Part shown: positions 9,029 through 17,998 of the stretch, piece after piece
How positions within the stretch are numbered: position 1 is the stretch's first letter
How the letters are laid out: each line of letters begins with the position of its first letter
Origin: JBFWWP01 sp050246115
GTDB lineage: Bacteria > Planctomycetota > UBA8108 > UBA1146 > JAJFFE01
Direction: 5' to 3'
Assembly (NCBI GenBank): GCA_050246115.1
Contig: JBFWWP010000007.1
Location: 62,001 to 126,000 of the forward strand
DNA length: 64,000 nucleotides
Position numbers and translations under genes: made by a program
The notes under the pieces: generated by a model
What the model was told of the DNA's origin: nothing
Database searches by the model: none
The model's input: the letters and a program-made list of their open reading frames with translations, nothing else

Positions 9029-10716
9029 GGCTTGCCGAGCTGCTGAATGGCCTCGATCACATCCTTGGCCGACGGTCGGTCTTCGATGTCCTCGCCGACG
9101 TACGCGTACTGAATGACCCCCTGCTCATCGAGAATCAGTGTCGTGGGAATCGCCAGATCGCCGACGATGCCAAGATCCCGCGCCAGGGCCAACTCGGGGT
9201 CGTAGAGAAGGGTGTAGGGCGGGGGGTCGTCGCCGAACGTACGCGTGTAGGCCTCGAGGAACGCGTCGAGTCCTGCTTCCGGACCGGGGAACAACACCAG
9301 CACCTCCGTGTTGAGATCCTTGAACGTGTTCAGGGACGGCGCGAGCGCCCGCGTCTGGGTCGTGCAGTAGACACAAACCTGACCCGCGAATCCGCGTAGC
9401 ACCAACAGCAAGACCCGCTTGTTGCCCTTGAGCGCGTCGATATCGACGACTTGGCCCTGCGTGCTCTCGAACTTCGTCCGCGGCAGGGTTCGGCCAACGA
9501 TCTGCTGCGACTTCTCGACGTCGCCCTCGCGCTTGCCCCGCCGCTTCGGCCCACCATAGCGACCCGAAGACCTCTGTCCTGCGCCCGGCTCCGTGCCATA
9601 GTTGCGCAGGTAGTTCTCCATGTTGCTGGCTTCACGTACGGTCCATGGCTGCGCGCGAATCGGCACGACCGGCTTCTGCGATACCTCTTGATCCAGCCAG
9701 GAGGCGGGCGGTTGTGCACTCGGCGGCGGCGTCATGCGCACGATGACATCGTCGTCGATCGCCGAAGTCACCTCGGCCAACCACAGGTCGACCACTGCCT
9801 CCGGAGGTTGCGCGCGGGTGACATCGTCGGAGGTCCACTCGAGGCCCAGGGGAACCGGAGGCCGAACCTCTTCGCCTTGGTATCCCCGCTCTTCACCGTT
9901 GACGAACACACGCCATTCACCCGTCACCCGTCCCGCGCTCACGGCACCGGTGGCCAACAACTCACCGTCGGGATCGAACGCCTGACAAAGGCCCTGGGGA
10001 CTGCCCGCTACGAAGTCCACTGCAAGGCGCCGACCACCCGCACGGTGGTACGTGGCCCAACGACCGTCGGGGACGCCGCCGACCAAGAATCCCTCGCGAC
10101 GAACTGCGCCGTCCTCCCAAGTCTCCCGCACGAAAGCCACGCCGTCGGGCAGTGGATAGGTCTTGGCCGACACCGTGCCGTCGCGATCCCAGAAGTTCCA
10201 AACCCCCACCTTGGCCCCGGCGTAGTAGTAGCCTTCGGCCTTCTTGGCACCGCCGGGGTACCAGTGGGTCCAACCCAGGGCGGGCTGCCCCTGGAAGTAG
10301 TCGCCCCGCTGCGAGCGCTCCCCTTGCGGGTCCCAGAAGGTCCACTGGCCGGTCTCGCGGCCATGGTCGAAGCGACCGATGGCGCGCGGGCTACCGTTGC
10401 GGTGAAAGTAGCGCCACAGGCCAGATCGTCGCTCGTCCGCGAACACCCCATCCATCTCGACGACGCCATTTGCGTACCAGTAGGTCCAGCGCCCCACCTG
10501 CAAGTCGTCGAGGTAAGAGCCCTTCGCCTTGAGCTGACCGGTTTCGTGGTAGTACGTCCACTCTCCCTGTTGCTCACCGCCCTTGAGCGGGCCTTCCTTG
10601 AGGATTTTGCCGCTGGGGTAGCTCTCGGTGTGAACGGAGCGCAAGGCGCGCTCGACGGTCTCACAGCCCGAGGTACCGAGAGCCACGAGGAGCAGGAGTA
10701 TTGGGCAACGACTCAT
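9025..10716 (-). CDS. Lipoprotein with MORN (YwqK-type) repeats fused to a peroxiredoxin-like domain
   Basis: The start at 10716 has AGGAG five bases upstream and yields a lipoprotein signal MSRCPILLLLVALGTSGC with C18 as the lipidation site, so it is probably membrane-anchored outside the cytoplasm. Residues about 30-290 are MORN/YwqK repeats (G-W-Y/F-NG patterns such as GEWTYYHETGQLKAKG). A linker rich in Pro, Arg and Gly leads to an AhpC/TSA thioredoxin-fold domain from about 402 to 563, with a CVYC redox pair at 448/451 and a cis-Pro region AIPTTLIL. The combination suggests an envelope redox protein. It is the first gene of a coupled pair with the kinase, hinting that kinase signalling and envelope redox state are linked (inference). 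Confidence 0.85.
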   Translation of the reverse strand: MSRCPILLLLVALGTSGCETVERALRSVHTESYPSGKILKEGPLKGGEQQGEWTYYHETGQLKAKGSYLDDLQVGRWTYWYANGVVEMDGVFADERRSGLWRYFHRNGSPRAIGRFDHGRETGQWTFWDPQGERSQRGDYFQGQPALGWTHWYPGGAKKAEGYYYAGAKVGVWNFWDRDGTVSAKTYPLPDGVAFVRETWEDGAVRREGFLVGGVPDGRWATYHRAGGRRLAVDFVAGSPQGLCQAFDPDGELLATGAVSAGRVTGEWRVFVNGEERGYQGEEVRPPVPLGLEWTSDDVTRAQPPEAVVDLWLAEVTSAIDDDVIVRMTPPPSAQPPASWLDQEVSQKPVVPIRAQPWTVREASNMENYLRNYGTEPGAGQRSSGRYGGPKRRGKREGDVEKSQQIVGRTLPRTKFESTQGQVVDIDALKGNKRVLLLVLRGFAGQVCVYCTTQTRALAPSLNTFKDLNTEVLVLFPGPEAGLDAFLEAYTRTFGDDPPPYTLLYDPELALARDLGIVGDLAIPTTLILDEQGVIQYAYVGEDIEDRPSAKDVIEAIQQLGKP

Positions 10717-10916
10717 GAGAACTCCTATCGCACGCGATGGATGGGCCGCACTCGGCAAAGGGGCGCAGCCCCACGATCGAGTCCGTGGCATCATACGGCA
10801 GTCGCGGGTCTCGATACCAGCTTCGGAGGGGCGGAACGGCCGACTTGCATTCGTTCGCAGGGCCTGGTGAACTCCGGCGTTCGCGGAAACCCGTGCGCGC
10901 CGAGAAGGAGTGGTCG

Positions 10917-11720
10917 ATGGTCGTTGCATTACCCAGGCTGTTGTTGGGAGTCCTCGCAATGAACCTCGTCGGCTGCCTGGTTCCAAAGGGGTCCATACCC
11001 ACCTACGACCTCAGCGTGGTTGCCGCAACGCAGTACAACCACCGCGGGATGGTGCAAGTTGACGCCGACGTCGTCCAAGGCGAGATGCGAGTGAGCCTGC
11101 CGACCGTCGACGGCGGCAACTTGATGCTCAGCACTTTCGGCAACTTGAACCTCCACGATGGCATCGGTGACTCCTGGTTCCCCGACGGCAAGAGCGGCAA
11201 GTTCACCGAGGTGGATCTCGGCCTCGCCTACTTCCGGGACCTGGGGCCGGTGGCGATCACAGGAGGGGTTCTCGCCTACGTGCTGCCGGACGGACGCGAG
11301 TTCCCGAACGGCATACGCGGTTCCACCACCGAACTCTTCGGCAATGTCGAGGGCGAGCTGTTGGGGTTCGTGCCGTCGCTGACGCTGCACTACGACGGCG
11401 ACGAGGTCGACGGAGTCTACGTGGAGACCGGCGTCCGACGGCCGTTCGAGTTGAGCGACAAACTCAGCGCCGACGTTGCCGTCAACCTCGGCTACTCCGA
11501 CAAGAAGCAGTCGGACTGGAACTACGGGCTCGACCGCGCTGGGCTCGCCGACCTGCGGGGCGAACTCAAGGTGTTCTATGCCTGGAACGACACCACGACC
11601 TTCATGGCCGGTATCGCGGGCGCGACCATCCTCGACGATGAGCTACGCGACTGGTTCGACCTCCTCGGCATCGAGAGCGACAATCTCTGGGGGTTCATCG
11701 GCGTCCTCTGGACCTTCTGA
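10917..11720 (+). CDS. Putative outer-membrane beta-barrel-like protein with lipobox
   Basis: I do not recognise the family. The start at 10917 has AGAAGGAG six bases upstream; a longer frame from 10737 lacks such a site. The N-terminus MVVALPRLLLGVLAMNLVGC is a lipoprotein-type signal. The 247-residue mature part is built of alternating hydrophobic strands (VDLGLAYFRDLGPVAITGGV, GELKVFYAWNDTTTFMAGIA) and ends in LWTF; a terminal Phe is typical of outer-membrane barrels. A lipobox together with a barrel-like body is unusual. No enzymatic motif. Divergent from the MORN lipoprotein gene, with 200 bp between them. Confidence 0.65.
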   Translation: MVVALPRLLLGVLAMNLVGCLVPKGSIPTYDLSVVAATQYNHRGMVQVDADVVQGEMRVSLPTVDGGNLMLSTFGNLNLHDGIGDSWFPDGKSGKFTEVDLGLAYFRDLGPVAITGGVLAYVLPDGREFPNGIRGSTTELFGNVEGELLGFVPSLTLHYDGDEVDGVYVETGVRRPFELSDKLSADVAVNLGYSDKKQSDWNYGLDRAGLADLRGELKVFYAWNDTTTFMAGIAGATILDDELRDWFDLLGIESDNLWGFIGVLWTF

Positions 11721-12051
11721 GCGAAGTCTCTCTTCTCGGATCCTCGACACCACATGGAGTCAGATCGCCCGAACCGGACTCCGCGGGGAACCCGGAGTCG
11801 CGTCGCGCTCTTCGGGCCGCGGTCGTCGCAGCGAACCACGCGAGAGTTCGGGTCGCGCCGACGCTCGGTCCCGAGCGCAAACAGCCTTAAGTAGTGCAGC
11901 GCCCGCCTGTTGCTGCGGTGATGGGGCAGTGTTCGCAACCCACCCGCCGGGAACACCAGGTGTTTTCCCCGGTATTCAAGTTTAGCCGCCAACAAGGAGA
12001 TGCCGATAGCTCCAGCGAGGGTTCCAGGCTCACCAAGGGGAACGACACGAC
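11721..12051. other. Intergenic region upstream of the histidine kinase
   Basis: There is no gene in this stretch. The only clear structure is the palindrome at 11948-11972. I could not assign promoter boxes. Confidence 0.5.
11948..11972. promoter_or_regulatory. Palindrome upstream of the ethylene-receptor-like kinase
   Basis: AACACC-a-GGTGTT (11952-11964) is a perfect palindrome lying in a longer, slightly bulged CCGGGAA...TTCCCCGG symmetry, about 80 bp before the kinase ATG. It could be an operator or a leader hairpin; the role is inferred from position only. Confidence 0.3.
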
Positions 12052-13860
12052 ATGGTTCGGACACCGGTGCGCTGGCTCGGGTTCCTGCTACTGCTCTCGG
12101 TATGGGCGGCGACGCCAGGTATCGGGCTCGCACAGGCTCCTGCCGCCGCGGTTCGAGCGTCGCCCGAGGTCGATGGCGATGGCAGCGCCTGCAGCCGGTG
12201 TGCGGCCCCGAACCCCGAGCTTGCCGCGGCCGGGTTCGGCCTGCTGTTCGACACCCGAGACTTTCCGCAACGTTGGCACTGCGGGACCTGGTCGGCGACT
12301 CACGGCTGGGTCCACATCGTGTCGGACTTGTTGATCTGGCTCGCCTACTTGTCCATCCCGGTGGCCCTCTGGTGGGTGGCTCGACGGCGCCCAGACGTTC
12401 CGTTTCGACACCTCTTCCTTCTGTTCGGTTCCTTCATCGTGGCGTGCGGATTGACGCACTTCCTGGAGGCGTTGCTCTTCTGGTGGCCAGCGTACCGATT
12501 GTTGGGTCTGGTCAAGGTAGGGACCGCGGTAGTGTCGGTTCTGACCGCGGTCGTCCTGGTGCGCGTGCTCCCCGACGTCCTTGCGCTCAGAACCCCGGCG
12601 GCCTTGGAGCGCGAGGTCGCAGAACGAACCCGGGCTCTCCAGCATAGCGAGGAGAACCTGCGCGCAGCAAAGAGGGAGGCGGAGCGAGCAAATCGCCTCA
12701 AGGGCGAGTTCCTGGCGAACATGAGCCATGAGATTCGCACGCCGCTGACGGCCGTCCTCGGCTACGCCTCGTTGGTTCTGGAGGAGTCGAATGACCCGGC
12801 GGCGCGCGATAGTGCCCGTACGATTCACGACAACGGCGAACACCTGCTCGGGATTCTGAACGACATTCTCGACGTGTCGAAGATCGAGGCCGGGAAACTG
12901 GAGTTCGACCGGAAGACGATCGCGGTGCAGAGCATCGTCGACAGCTGCATGGACCTGTTTCGCGCCAAGGCGGAAGAGAAGGGCATTGCGCTGCGCTGCA
13001 CCGTCGACGTTCACGTCCCGCCCCGGGTTTACACGGACGGTATGCGGGTGAAGCAAGTCCTGCTGAACTTGATCGGCAACGCCGTGAAGTTCACCTCCCG
13101 TGGCACCGTCGAACTCCGAGTTTTCGTCGCTTCGGACCGGTCCCCGGGCGACACCGAAGCGCGTATTGTGTTCGACGTCATCGACACCGGCATCGGTCTG
13201 GATTCCTCGGCGAAGTCACGCATCTTCGAACCGTTCGTGCAGGCAGAGTCGACGCTGAGTCGGCGTTTCGGGGGCACCGGTCTCGGGCTGACGATCAGTT
13301 CGTGCGTGGCACACGGCCTGGGCGGGGAGCTGATCCTGGTTTCCAGTGAAGAAGGCGTCGGCTCTCACTTTCGATTCGAACTGCCGATGCGTCTCGACCG
13401 TGTTCGAGAACAGCCGCTGCCGACGAGCGACAGCGGTGCCGAGGGCAACGGGTTGAGAGACCTCGACGTGGTGTTGGCGGAGGATGCGCCGGACAGCCAT
13501 CGGCTGATTGCTCACTTCCTGACGAAGACCGGAGCAAGGGTAACGAGCGCGTACGACGGCGAACAGGTCGTCGAGATCGTCTCCGGTCGCTTGCTCCGTA
13601 ACGACCCGCCGCACCTGATCGTCATGGACATGCAAATGCCCAAGCTCGACGGCTACGAGGCAACGAAAGCGATTCGCGACCTCGGGTACGACGGCCCGAT
13701 CCTGGCACTTACGGCCCACGCGATGGAAGACCATCGAGCTCGTTGTCTCGCTTCCGGTTGCAACGCGTTCGAGTCGAAGCCGATCCAGCGCCAACGGTTG
13801 ACGGCAGCGATCTCTGCCCTCCTCGAGGAGCAACGGCAGCGACCCGCGGAGCAGACTTGA
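12052..13860 (+). CDS. Hybrid histidine kinase with ethylene-receptor (ETR1)-like membrane domain and receiver
   Basis: A 602-residue hybrid sensor. An N-terminal hydrophobic segment (about 8-27) and a CSRC pair precede three membrane helices at about 87-175. These carry SDLLIWLAYLSIPV and FGSFIVACGLTHFLEAL: D92, Y99, C132 and H136. In plant ETR1 the copper/ethylene ligand set is D25, Y32, C65 and H69, with identical spacing (7, 33, 4). A coiled segment (185-215) leads to HisKA with H226 (SHEIRTPL), the ATPase boxes N339/N343, DTGIGL and GGTGLGL, and a receiver with E477/D478, phospho-acceptor D526 (MDMQMP) and K576. A small soluble gas such as ethylene bound through copper is the inferred input. 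No partner regulator lies adjacent. Confidence 0.88.
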   Translation: MVRTPVRWLGFLLLLSVWAATPGIGLAQAPAAAVRASPEVDGDGSACSRCAAPNPELAAAGFGLLFDTRDFPQRWHCGTWSATHGWVHIVSDLLIWLAYLSIPVALWWVARRRPDVPFRHLFLLFGSFIVACGLTHFLEALLFWWPAYRLLGLVKVGTAVVSVLTAVVLVRVLPDVLALRTPAALEREVAERTRALQHSEENLRAAKREAERANRLKGEFLANMSHEIRTPLTAVLGYASLVLEESNDPAARDSARTIHDNGEHLLGILNDILDVSKIEAGKLEFDRKTIAVQSIVDSCMDLFRAKAEEKGIALRCTVDVHVPPRVYTDGMRVKQVLLNLIGNAVKFTSRGTVELRVFVASDRSPGDTEARIVFDVIDTGIGLDSSAKSRIFEPFVQAESTLSRRFGGTGLGLTISSCVAHGLGGELILVSSEEGVGSHFRFELPMRLDRVREQPLPTSDSGAEGNGLRDLDVVLAEDAPDSHRLIAHFLTKTGARVTSAYDGEQVVEIVSGRLLRNDPPHLIVMDMQMPKLDGYEATKAIRDLGYDGPILALTAHAMEDHRARCLASGCNAFESKPIQRQRLTAAISALLEEQRQRPAEQT

Positions 13861-13887
13861 CCGAGCGCGGCTTGGTACCCGGGGCTG

Positions 13888-15498
13888 CTACCAGCGCGTC
13901 GGGAGGTAGTCCTTCAAGAACTGACCCCAAGTGTGTTCGCCAGTGCGGATGCCGTCGAAAATGGGCGCGCAGATGCGGGCCGCTGCATCGACGTGATCGA
14001 GGGGCGGGTGAAAGCCATGTTCTTCCCGCTTGCGCTGGACGACATGAAACGGATCCTCGTCGGTGATCCAGCCCGTGTCGACGCTGTTCATGTGGATACC
14101 GTCGCGGTGATAGTCGGGTGCGGATGTCCGCGTCATCATGTTGAGCGCGGCCTTCGCCATGTTCGTATGGGGGTGTTTGTCGGTCTTGAAGGCACGATAG
14201 AACTGTCCCTCCATGGCGGACACATTGACGATGTGCTTGTCGCGCCCTGGAGTCTTCAGCATCAAAGCCTTCAGGCGCGCGTTGAAGACGAACGGCGCCA
14301 CTGCGTTGACCAAGTGCACCTCGAGGAGTTCCACGGTCGGCACCTCGGCGAGCGGCAGACGCCAGCTGTTGACGGGCCGCAAGTCGAGCTGCTGGAGGTC
14401 CGGGTCGAAGGCGCCCGCGGGGAACAGCTGCGCGCTCACGTCGACATCGCCGGCGACCAAGGGCACCTGGGACAGCGCCGCCGAAGCGTAGATCCCGGGA
14501 CGCGATCCCATTGCCTTACGCTCGTCGCTCATCGCGCCCGCCGCTGCCCAACCCAGGCGCGCTGCGTCCCCGCGCCCATCGGCACCGCGTAGGGCCAGCC
14601 GCCTCAGGGACTCGTGCCCAGCAAGGAGTCGGCGGGTGGGAATCGGCAGTTCGTCGATCGAAGACTCCTCGGCCTGGATCATGTGCTGGTAGAAGCCCGG
14701 TGGGCGGCGTACGGTTTGACAAGCATTGTTGAGAATGAAGTCGAGGCGCTCGTAGTTCGCATCGACGTAGTCCAGGAACACTTCGACGCTGGGCGTGTGA
14801 CGTAGGTCGAGGCCGTAGATGTCGAGGCGGCTTTGCCACTCGGGGAAGTCAGGCTCCGCGGCATAGCGCATCGCCGCGTCGCGCGGAAAACGCGTCGTCA
14901 CGATCAAGCGTGCGCCGGCGCGCAAGAGTTTGATCCCTGCTTGATACCCGATCTTCACGCGGCCGCCCGTGAGCAGTGCCAACCGACCGCTGAGGTCGGC
15001 GCTTTGGTTGCGCTTGGCCAGATTGAACTCCGCACACTGCGGGCACAGAGCGTCGTAGAACCAGTGAAGATCGCGATACTCACTCTTGCAGGTGTAGCAG
15101 GTGCGTGCGCTCGTCAGCTGCGGGCGGGGCGACGGTCCCAGCGCCTGCACGCGGTCCCGGGGGTCCTCGTGCGGATCGGGGGTCGGGAACACCAGCCGCG
15201 CGCGTTGAACGCGGACGCGCGCTTGATCGAGCAGCGCCCGATCGTGGGCGCGCCGCTCCTCGCGATGCAGCTTGCGGCGTGCCTTCGTCATCGCCTTGGT
15301 CTCTTCGCGCGTGGGCTTGGACAGGCGACCACACAGCTCGATCAGTCGCTTGCGGTCTTCCCGCGACAAGCGTACCAGCTGGGTTCGGTCATCGACCAGC
15401 CGCTGCAGCCAGCCAAGGGTAGCCGCAAGTCCCGCAAGGTCGGGGGCACAGGACGCAGTCGGAGAATCGGGATCGGGGTTCTCTAGTTCTTCGGACAA
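13888..15498 (-). CDS. Short-chain dehydrogenase-like protein with zinc-ribbon insert
   Basis: The 536-residue protein has a charged helical N-terminus (to about 125), a CYTCKSEY...CPQC four-cysteine zinc-ribbon-like element, and then a Rossmann SDR core (LTGGRVKIGYQAGIKLLRAG, FILNNACQTVRRP, VNVSAMEGQFYRAF). At the usual YxxxK site it reads HTNMAKAAL, so the catalytic Tyr is replaced by Thr while Lys stays. I recall related zinc-ribbon SDR proteins with this same HTNMAKAA motif, so it is probably a family feature rather than damage. Substrate unknown. Convergent with the histidine kinase gene, 27 bp apart. Confidence 0.82.
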   Translation of the reverse strand: MSEELENPDPDSPTASCAPDLAGLAATLGWLQRLVDDRTQLVRLSREDRKRLIELCGRLSKPTREETKAMTKARRKLHREERRAHDRALLDQARVRVQRARLVFPTPDPHEDPRDRVQALGPSPRPQLTSARTCYTCKSEYRDLHWFYDALCPQCAEFNLAKRNQSADLSGRLALLTGGRVKIGYQAGIKLLRAGARLIVTTRFPRDAAMRYAAEPDFPEWQSRLDIYGLDLRHTPSVEVFLDYVDANYERLDFILNNACQTVRRPPGFYQHMIQAEESSIDELPIPTRRLLAGHESLRRLALRGADGRGDAARLGWAAAGAMSDERKAMGSRPGIYASAALSQVPLVAGDVDVSAQLFPAGAFDPDLQQLDLRPVNSWRLPLAEVPTVELLEVHLVNAVAPFVFNARLKALMLKTPGRDKHIVNVSAMEGQFYRAFKTDKHPHTNMAKAALNMMTRTSAPDYHRDGIHMNSVDTGWITDEDPFHVVQRKREEHGFHPPLDHVDAAARICAPIFDGIRTGEHTWGQFLKDYLPTRW

Positions 15499-15535
15499 GG
15501 CTTCACGGCTCCTTGCAGCAACTCACTGGGCGCGA

Positions 15536-16060
15536 TCACCAAGTCCCCGCGTAGTCCAGGTTCTCGTTCGACGTCGCTCGCAGGGCCTCGTACTGGAGAC
15601 GAGTGATCTGTCGCACATGGAGGAGATCGTGCGCCAGCCAGTTGACGAGCAGCCGCTTGGCGGTCACCGGTCCGACCCGCGGATGCAGGTAGGCGTTCGC
15701 CCACTGGGGATCCGCGAGACTGCGTAGCCAGCGCACCGAGTCAACGCGCTCGCGCAGGAACGCACCGAGCATCGCTTCGTAGTCCTGCTCGGCGTACTTC
15801 CGGTCCACGACCCAGGCCTCCGGGTTCGCGGGCACGAACGGCCGGGTCGGATCCTCGAGAACACTCCGCACGCGCGCGCGGAAGTCGTCGCGCTCCTCGT
15901 CGTAGAGGTGACAAACTACATCGAGCAAGTTCCACTTCTGGGGATCGGGTCGCCAGCGGTACTCCTGCTCCGGGCGGTCGATCAAGAGTGCGCGAAACAC
16001 GGTGGCGTTGCGTTCCAACTGGTTCACGACAGCGTCGGGCGTCACGGGGCTAGCGCTCAT
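15536..16060 (-). CDS. DinB-family (four-helix) metal-binding protein
   Basis: A 174-residue protein of the DinB/DUF664-like fold, a four-helix bundle that binds a divalent metal through three His. Visible candidates are the His in VVCHLYDEERDDF and those in NWLAHDLLHVRQITRLQY. Some family members are thiol-dependent transferases or hydrolases; the substrate here cannot be told. It lies 37 bp upstream of the SDR gene in the same direction and may be co-transcribed with it. Confidence 0.85.
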   Translation of the reverse strand: MSASPVTPDAVVNQLERNATVFRALLIDRPEQEYRWRPDPQKWNLLDVVCHLYDEERDDFRARVRSVLEDPTRPFVPANPEAWVVDRKYAEQDYEAMLGAFLRERVDSVRWLRSLADPQWANAYLHPRVGPVTAKRLLVNWLAHDLLHVRQITRLQYEALRATSNENLDYAGTW

Positions 16061-16153
16061 CTGCGTCCTCTCTGCGGCGGGTTCGAAGGGTCGGTCTGGA
16101 GCGGCCTCCGTGCGTCAGACATCCAGCGGCTCGTCGGTGCGCTGCAGCGGGCA

Positions 16154-16915
16154 CTAGATCACCACTTCGAGTCCGTCGGTCGCGATCTCCTCGCGAACGA
16201 GGCCGAGGTTGTCGAGCATGGCGCTGCCGAGGTGAGTGAGAATGAGCCGCCGACAGTCGAGCTCGCCGCGCCGCGCGGCGAACGCACGGTAATCGAGATG
16301 GCCGGGGATGGGCTCCTCGAAGGAGTAGCACTCGCACACGAGCAGATCGGCTCCGCGCGCCGCGGTGACGAGCGATTGGGTCCATTCCGTGTCACCCGAG
16401 TAGGTGAACACGCGGTCGCCCAAATCGAATCTCAGCGCAAAGGCCTCGACGTGGCTGCTGTGGGCCACGCGATACGGAGTGACGGTGACGTCTGCGAACC
16501 GCAGCGGCACCTCGACTTCGTATTCCTGAAACGTCAGATCGAAACCGAGCGGCAGCGTGGACATGCCCGGGTAGAGCACCTCCTGCAGCTCTCGAACCCG
16601 CGCTCCTACTCCCGGGGGGCCAAGGATGCACAGAGGTCGCGTCCGCTGGGTCTCGAACTTCGCCTCGAGCAGCAGGGCGGGAATGCCCCCGAAGTGGTCG
16701 CCGTGGAAGTGCGAGAGGTAGATCGCATCAAGGGTCCCGGGATCGATCTGCTGCTCGCGCATGGCAAGTAGCGTGGTCGCTCCGCAGTCGACGAGAAACC
16801 GGGTCCCCGGCCCTTGCACGAGCATGCAGGTGTTGTGGCGGGCGCCACTGGAGAAGGCGTCGCCGCAGCCGAGAAAGCGGAGCTTGTAACGCAACGTGGA
16901 GTTGGTCCCTGGCAT
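16154..16915 (-). CDS. MBL-fold metallo-hydrolase (RNase Z-like)
   Basis: A metallo-beta-lactamase fold hydrolase of about 253 residues from the ATG at 16915 (MPGTNSTLRYKLRFLGCGDA); a longer frame from 17026 adds unconvincing sequence. The zinc motif HxHxDH appears as LSHFHGDHFGGIPALL. Further ligand candidates are the His in VAHSSHVEAFALRF, the Asp in TYSGDTEWTQ and the terminal LILTHLGSA. The arrangement resembles tRNase Z and arylsulfatase-type MBL proteins. I would not claim the RNase Z function, because the flexible arm is not evident. Confidence 0.85.
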   Translation of the reverse strand: MPGTNSTLRYKLRFLGCGDAFSSGARHNTCMLVQGPGTRFLVDCGATTLLAMREQQIDPGTLDAIYLSHFHGDHFGGIPALLLEAKFETQRTRPLCILGPPGVGARVRELQEVLYPGMSTLPLGFDLTFQEYEVEVPLRFADVTVTPYRVAHSSHVEAFALRFDLGDRVFTYSGDTEWTQSLVTAARGADLLVCECYSFEEPIPGHLDYRAFAARRGELDCRRLILTHLGSAMLDNLGLVREEIATDGLEVVI

Positions 16916-17066
16916 TGCCTGTTGGCCTCGCTGCGGGTCGACGGCCGGTCGCGCCCGACCGCGGGTCGCCTCGCGCACGACGGGCAGCCTCTCTCGACCG
17001 ATGCGTGAGAGGGCCGAAGCGTGCAAGTCACCCCGCGGTCAGCGTTCGCTGCTCGACCGAAACGAG

Positions 17067-17927
17067 CTACTTTCCTTCGTCGGTCGCCTTCTCGGACATC
17101 TCCGCTTTGAGCTCGACGGCTTTTGCCTTCGCTTGCTCGATCAACCGGGCGACCAGTTTCGAGGGGAGCACGAAGGTACCCAGGGGACCATCGCTGCCCC
17201 CGGCGCCGCGCATCATTCGCAGCAGGCTTCCGAAGCCGCCACCGGACTCCTCCGTCGTGGACGCCGCAAGGGTGACAAGAACCCCCACGACCTTGCCCGA
17301 GGAGGTGAAGATCGGCAAGCCGTAGCTGCCGATGTTCCCGTCGACGATCCAAGCCGTGCGCGGCTTCTGCAGCACGCCACTGATGCGACCGGTGGCGAAG
17401 TAGGGCGCGTAGTCATAACCCTTTTGCAAACGCGAAACCGAAACGATGAGATCCCCAACGCTCCCTTCGGCGTCCTCCGCGAACACGACTGGCGACGGCT
17501 TCCGCTCGCCGAGCTCCTGCACCTGCAAGAAGGCGAGATCCAGCTTCGTGTCGGTGGCCACCAAGAAGGCGGCGTGCTCGGTTTCTTCGTTGCCGAAGAC
17601 GATCTTGAAGTCGCTCGGGGTCATCTTGAGGTCCACTTCACCGAAAGGCCCGGCCCCCATGGCTTCCTTCATTCGGTCGGCAGAGATCTCGGCGTTCGAA
17701 ATCATGATGAGCCCCGATGGATCGACGACGACCCCTTGCAACTCGGACCTTTGCTCCTCGTTCTGGGTCTGACCCATCATGTTGAACTCGGTCTTGATCA
17801 CGACCTTCACGGTAACGATCGAAGGGGCCACGCGGTCGAGGAGCCCAGAAAGTTCGCTCTGGGCGAAAGTCGGGGCTACCGCAAGGGCCACGAGCAGCAG
17901 GGACAGGATTCCGGTTCGAACTTTCAT
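17067..17927 (-). CDS. Catalytically degenerate HtrA-like secreted protein
   Basis: From ATG 17927 the product is 286 residues with a signal peptide ending near APTFAQ. It keeps the trypsin-like outline of its upstream neighbour (PSIVTVKV, GVVVDPSGLIMISNAEIS, DLAFLQV), but the catalytic His position reads NAEIS instead of TNFHV, and the GNSGGP serine loop reads GNIGSYGLP. Only the Asp (D130) is retained. The C-terminus is a charged helix, with no PDZ domain. It lies 71 bp after the active HtrA gene in the same direction. A regulatory or chaperone-like role for its neighbour is an inference. Confidence 0.75.
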   Translation of the reverse strand: MKVRTGILSLLLVALAVAPTFAQSELSGLLDRVAPSIVTVKVVIKTEFNMMGQTQNEEQRSELQGVVVDPSGLIMISNAEISADRMKEAMGAGPFGEVDLKMTPSDFKIVFGNEETEHAAFLVATDTKLDLAFLQVQELGERKPSPVVFAEDAEGSVGDLIVSVSRLQKGYDYAPYFATGRISGVLQKPRTAWIVDGNIGSYGLPIFTSSGKVVGVLVTLAASTTEESGGGFGSLLRMMRGAGGSDGPLGTFVLPSKLVARLIEQAKAKAVELKAEMSEKATDEGK

Positions 17928-17998
17928 CGTCTTCTTGCCTTTCAGGCCACGAGTCTGCAGTGAGTTTCTCTCGGAGTTGAACGGTCGATCCACGGACA

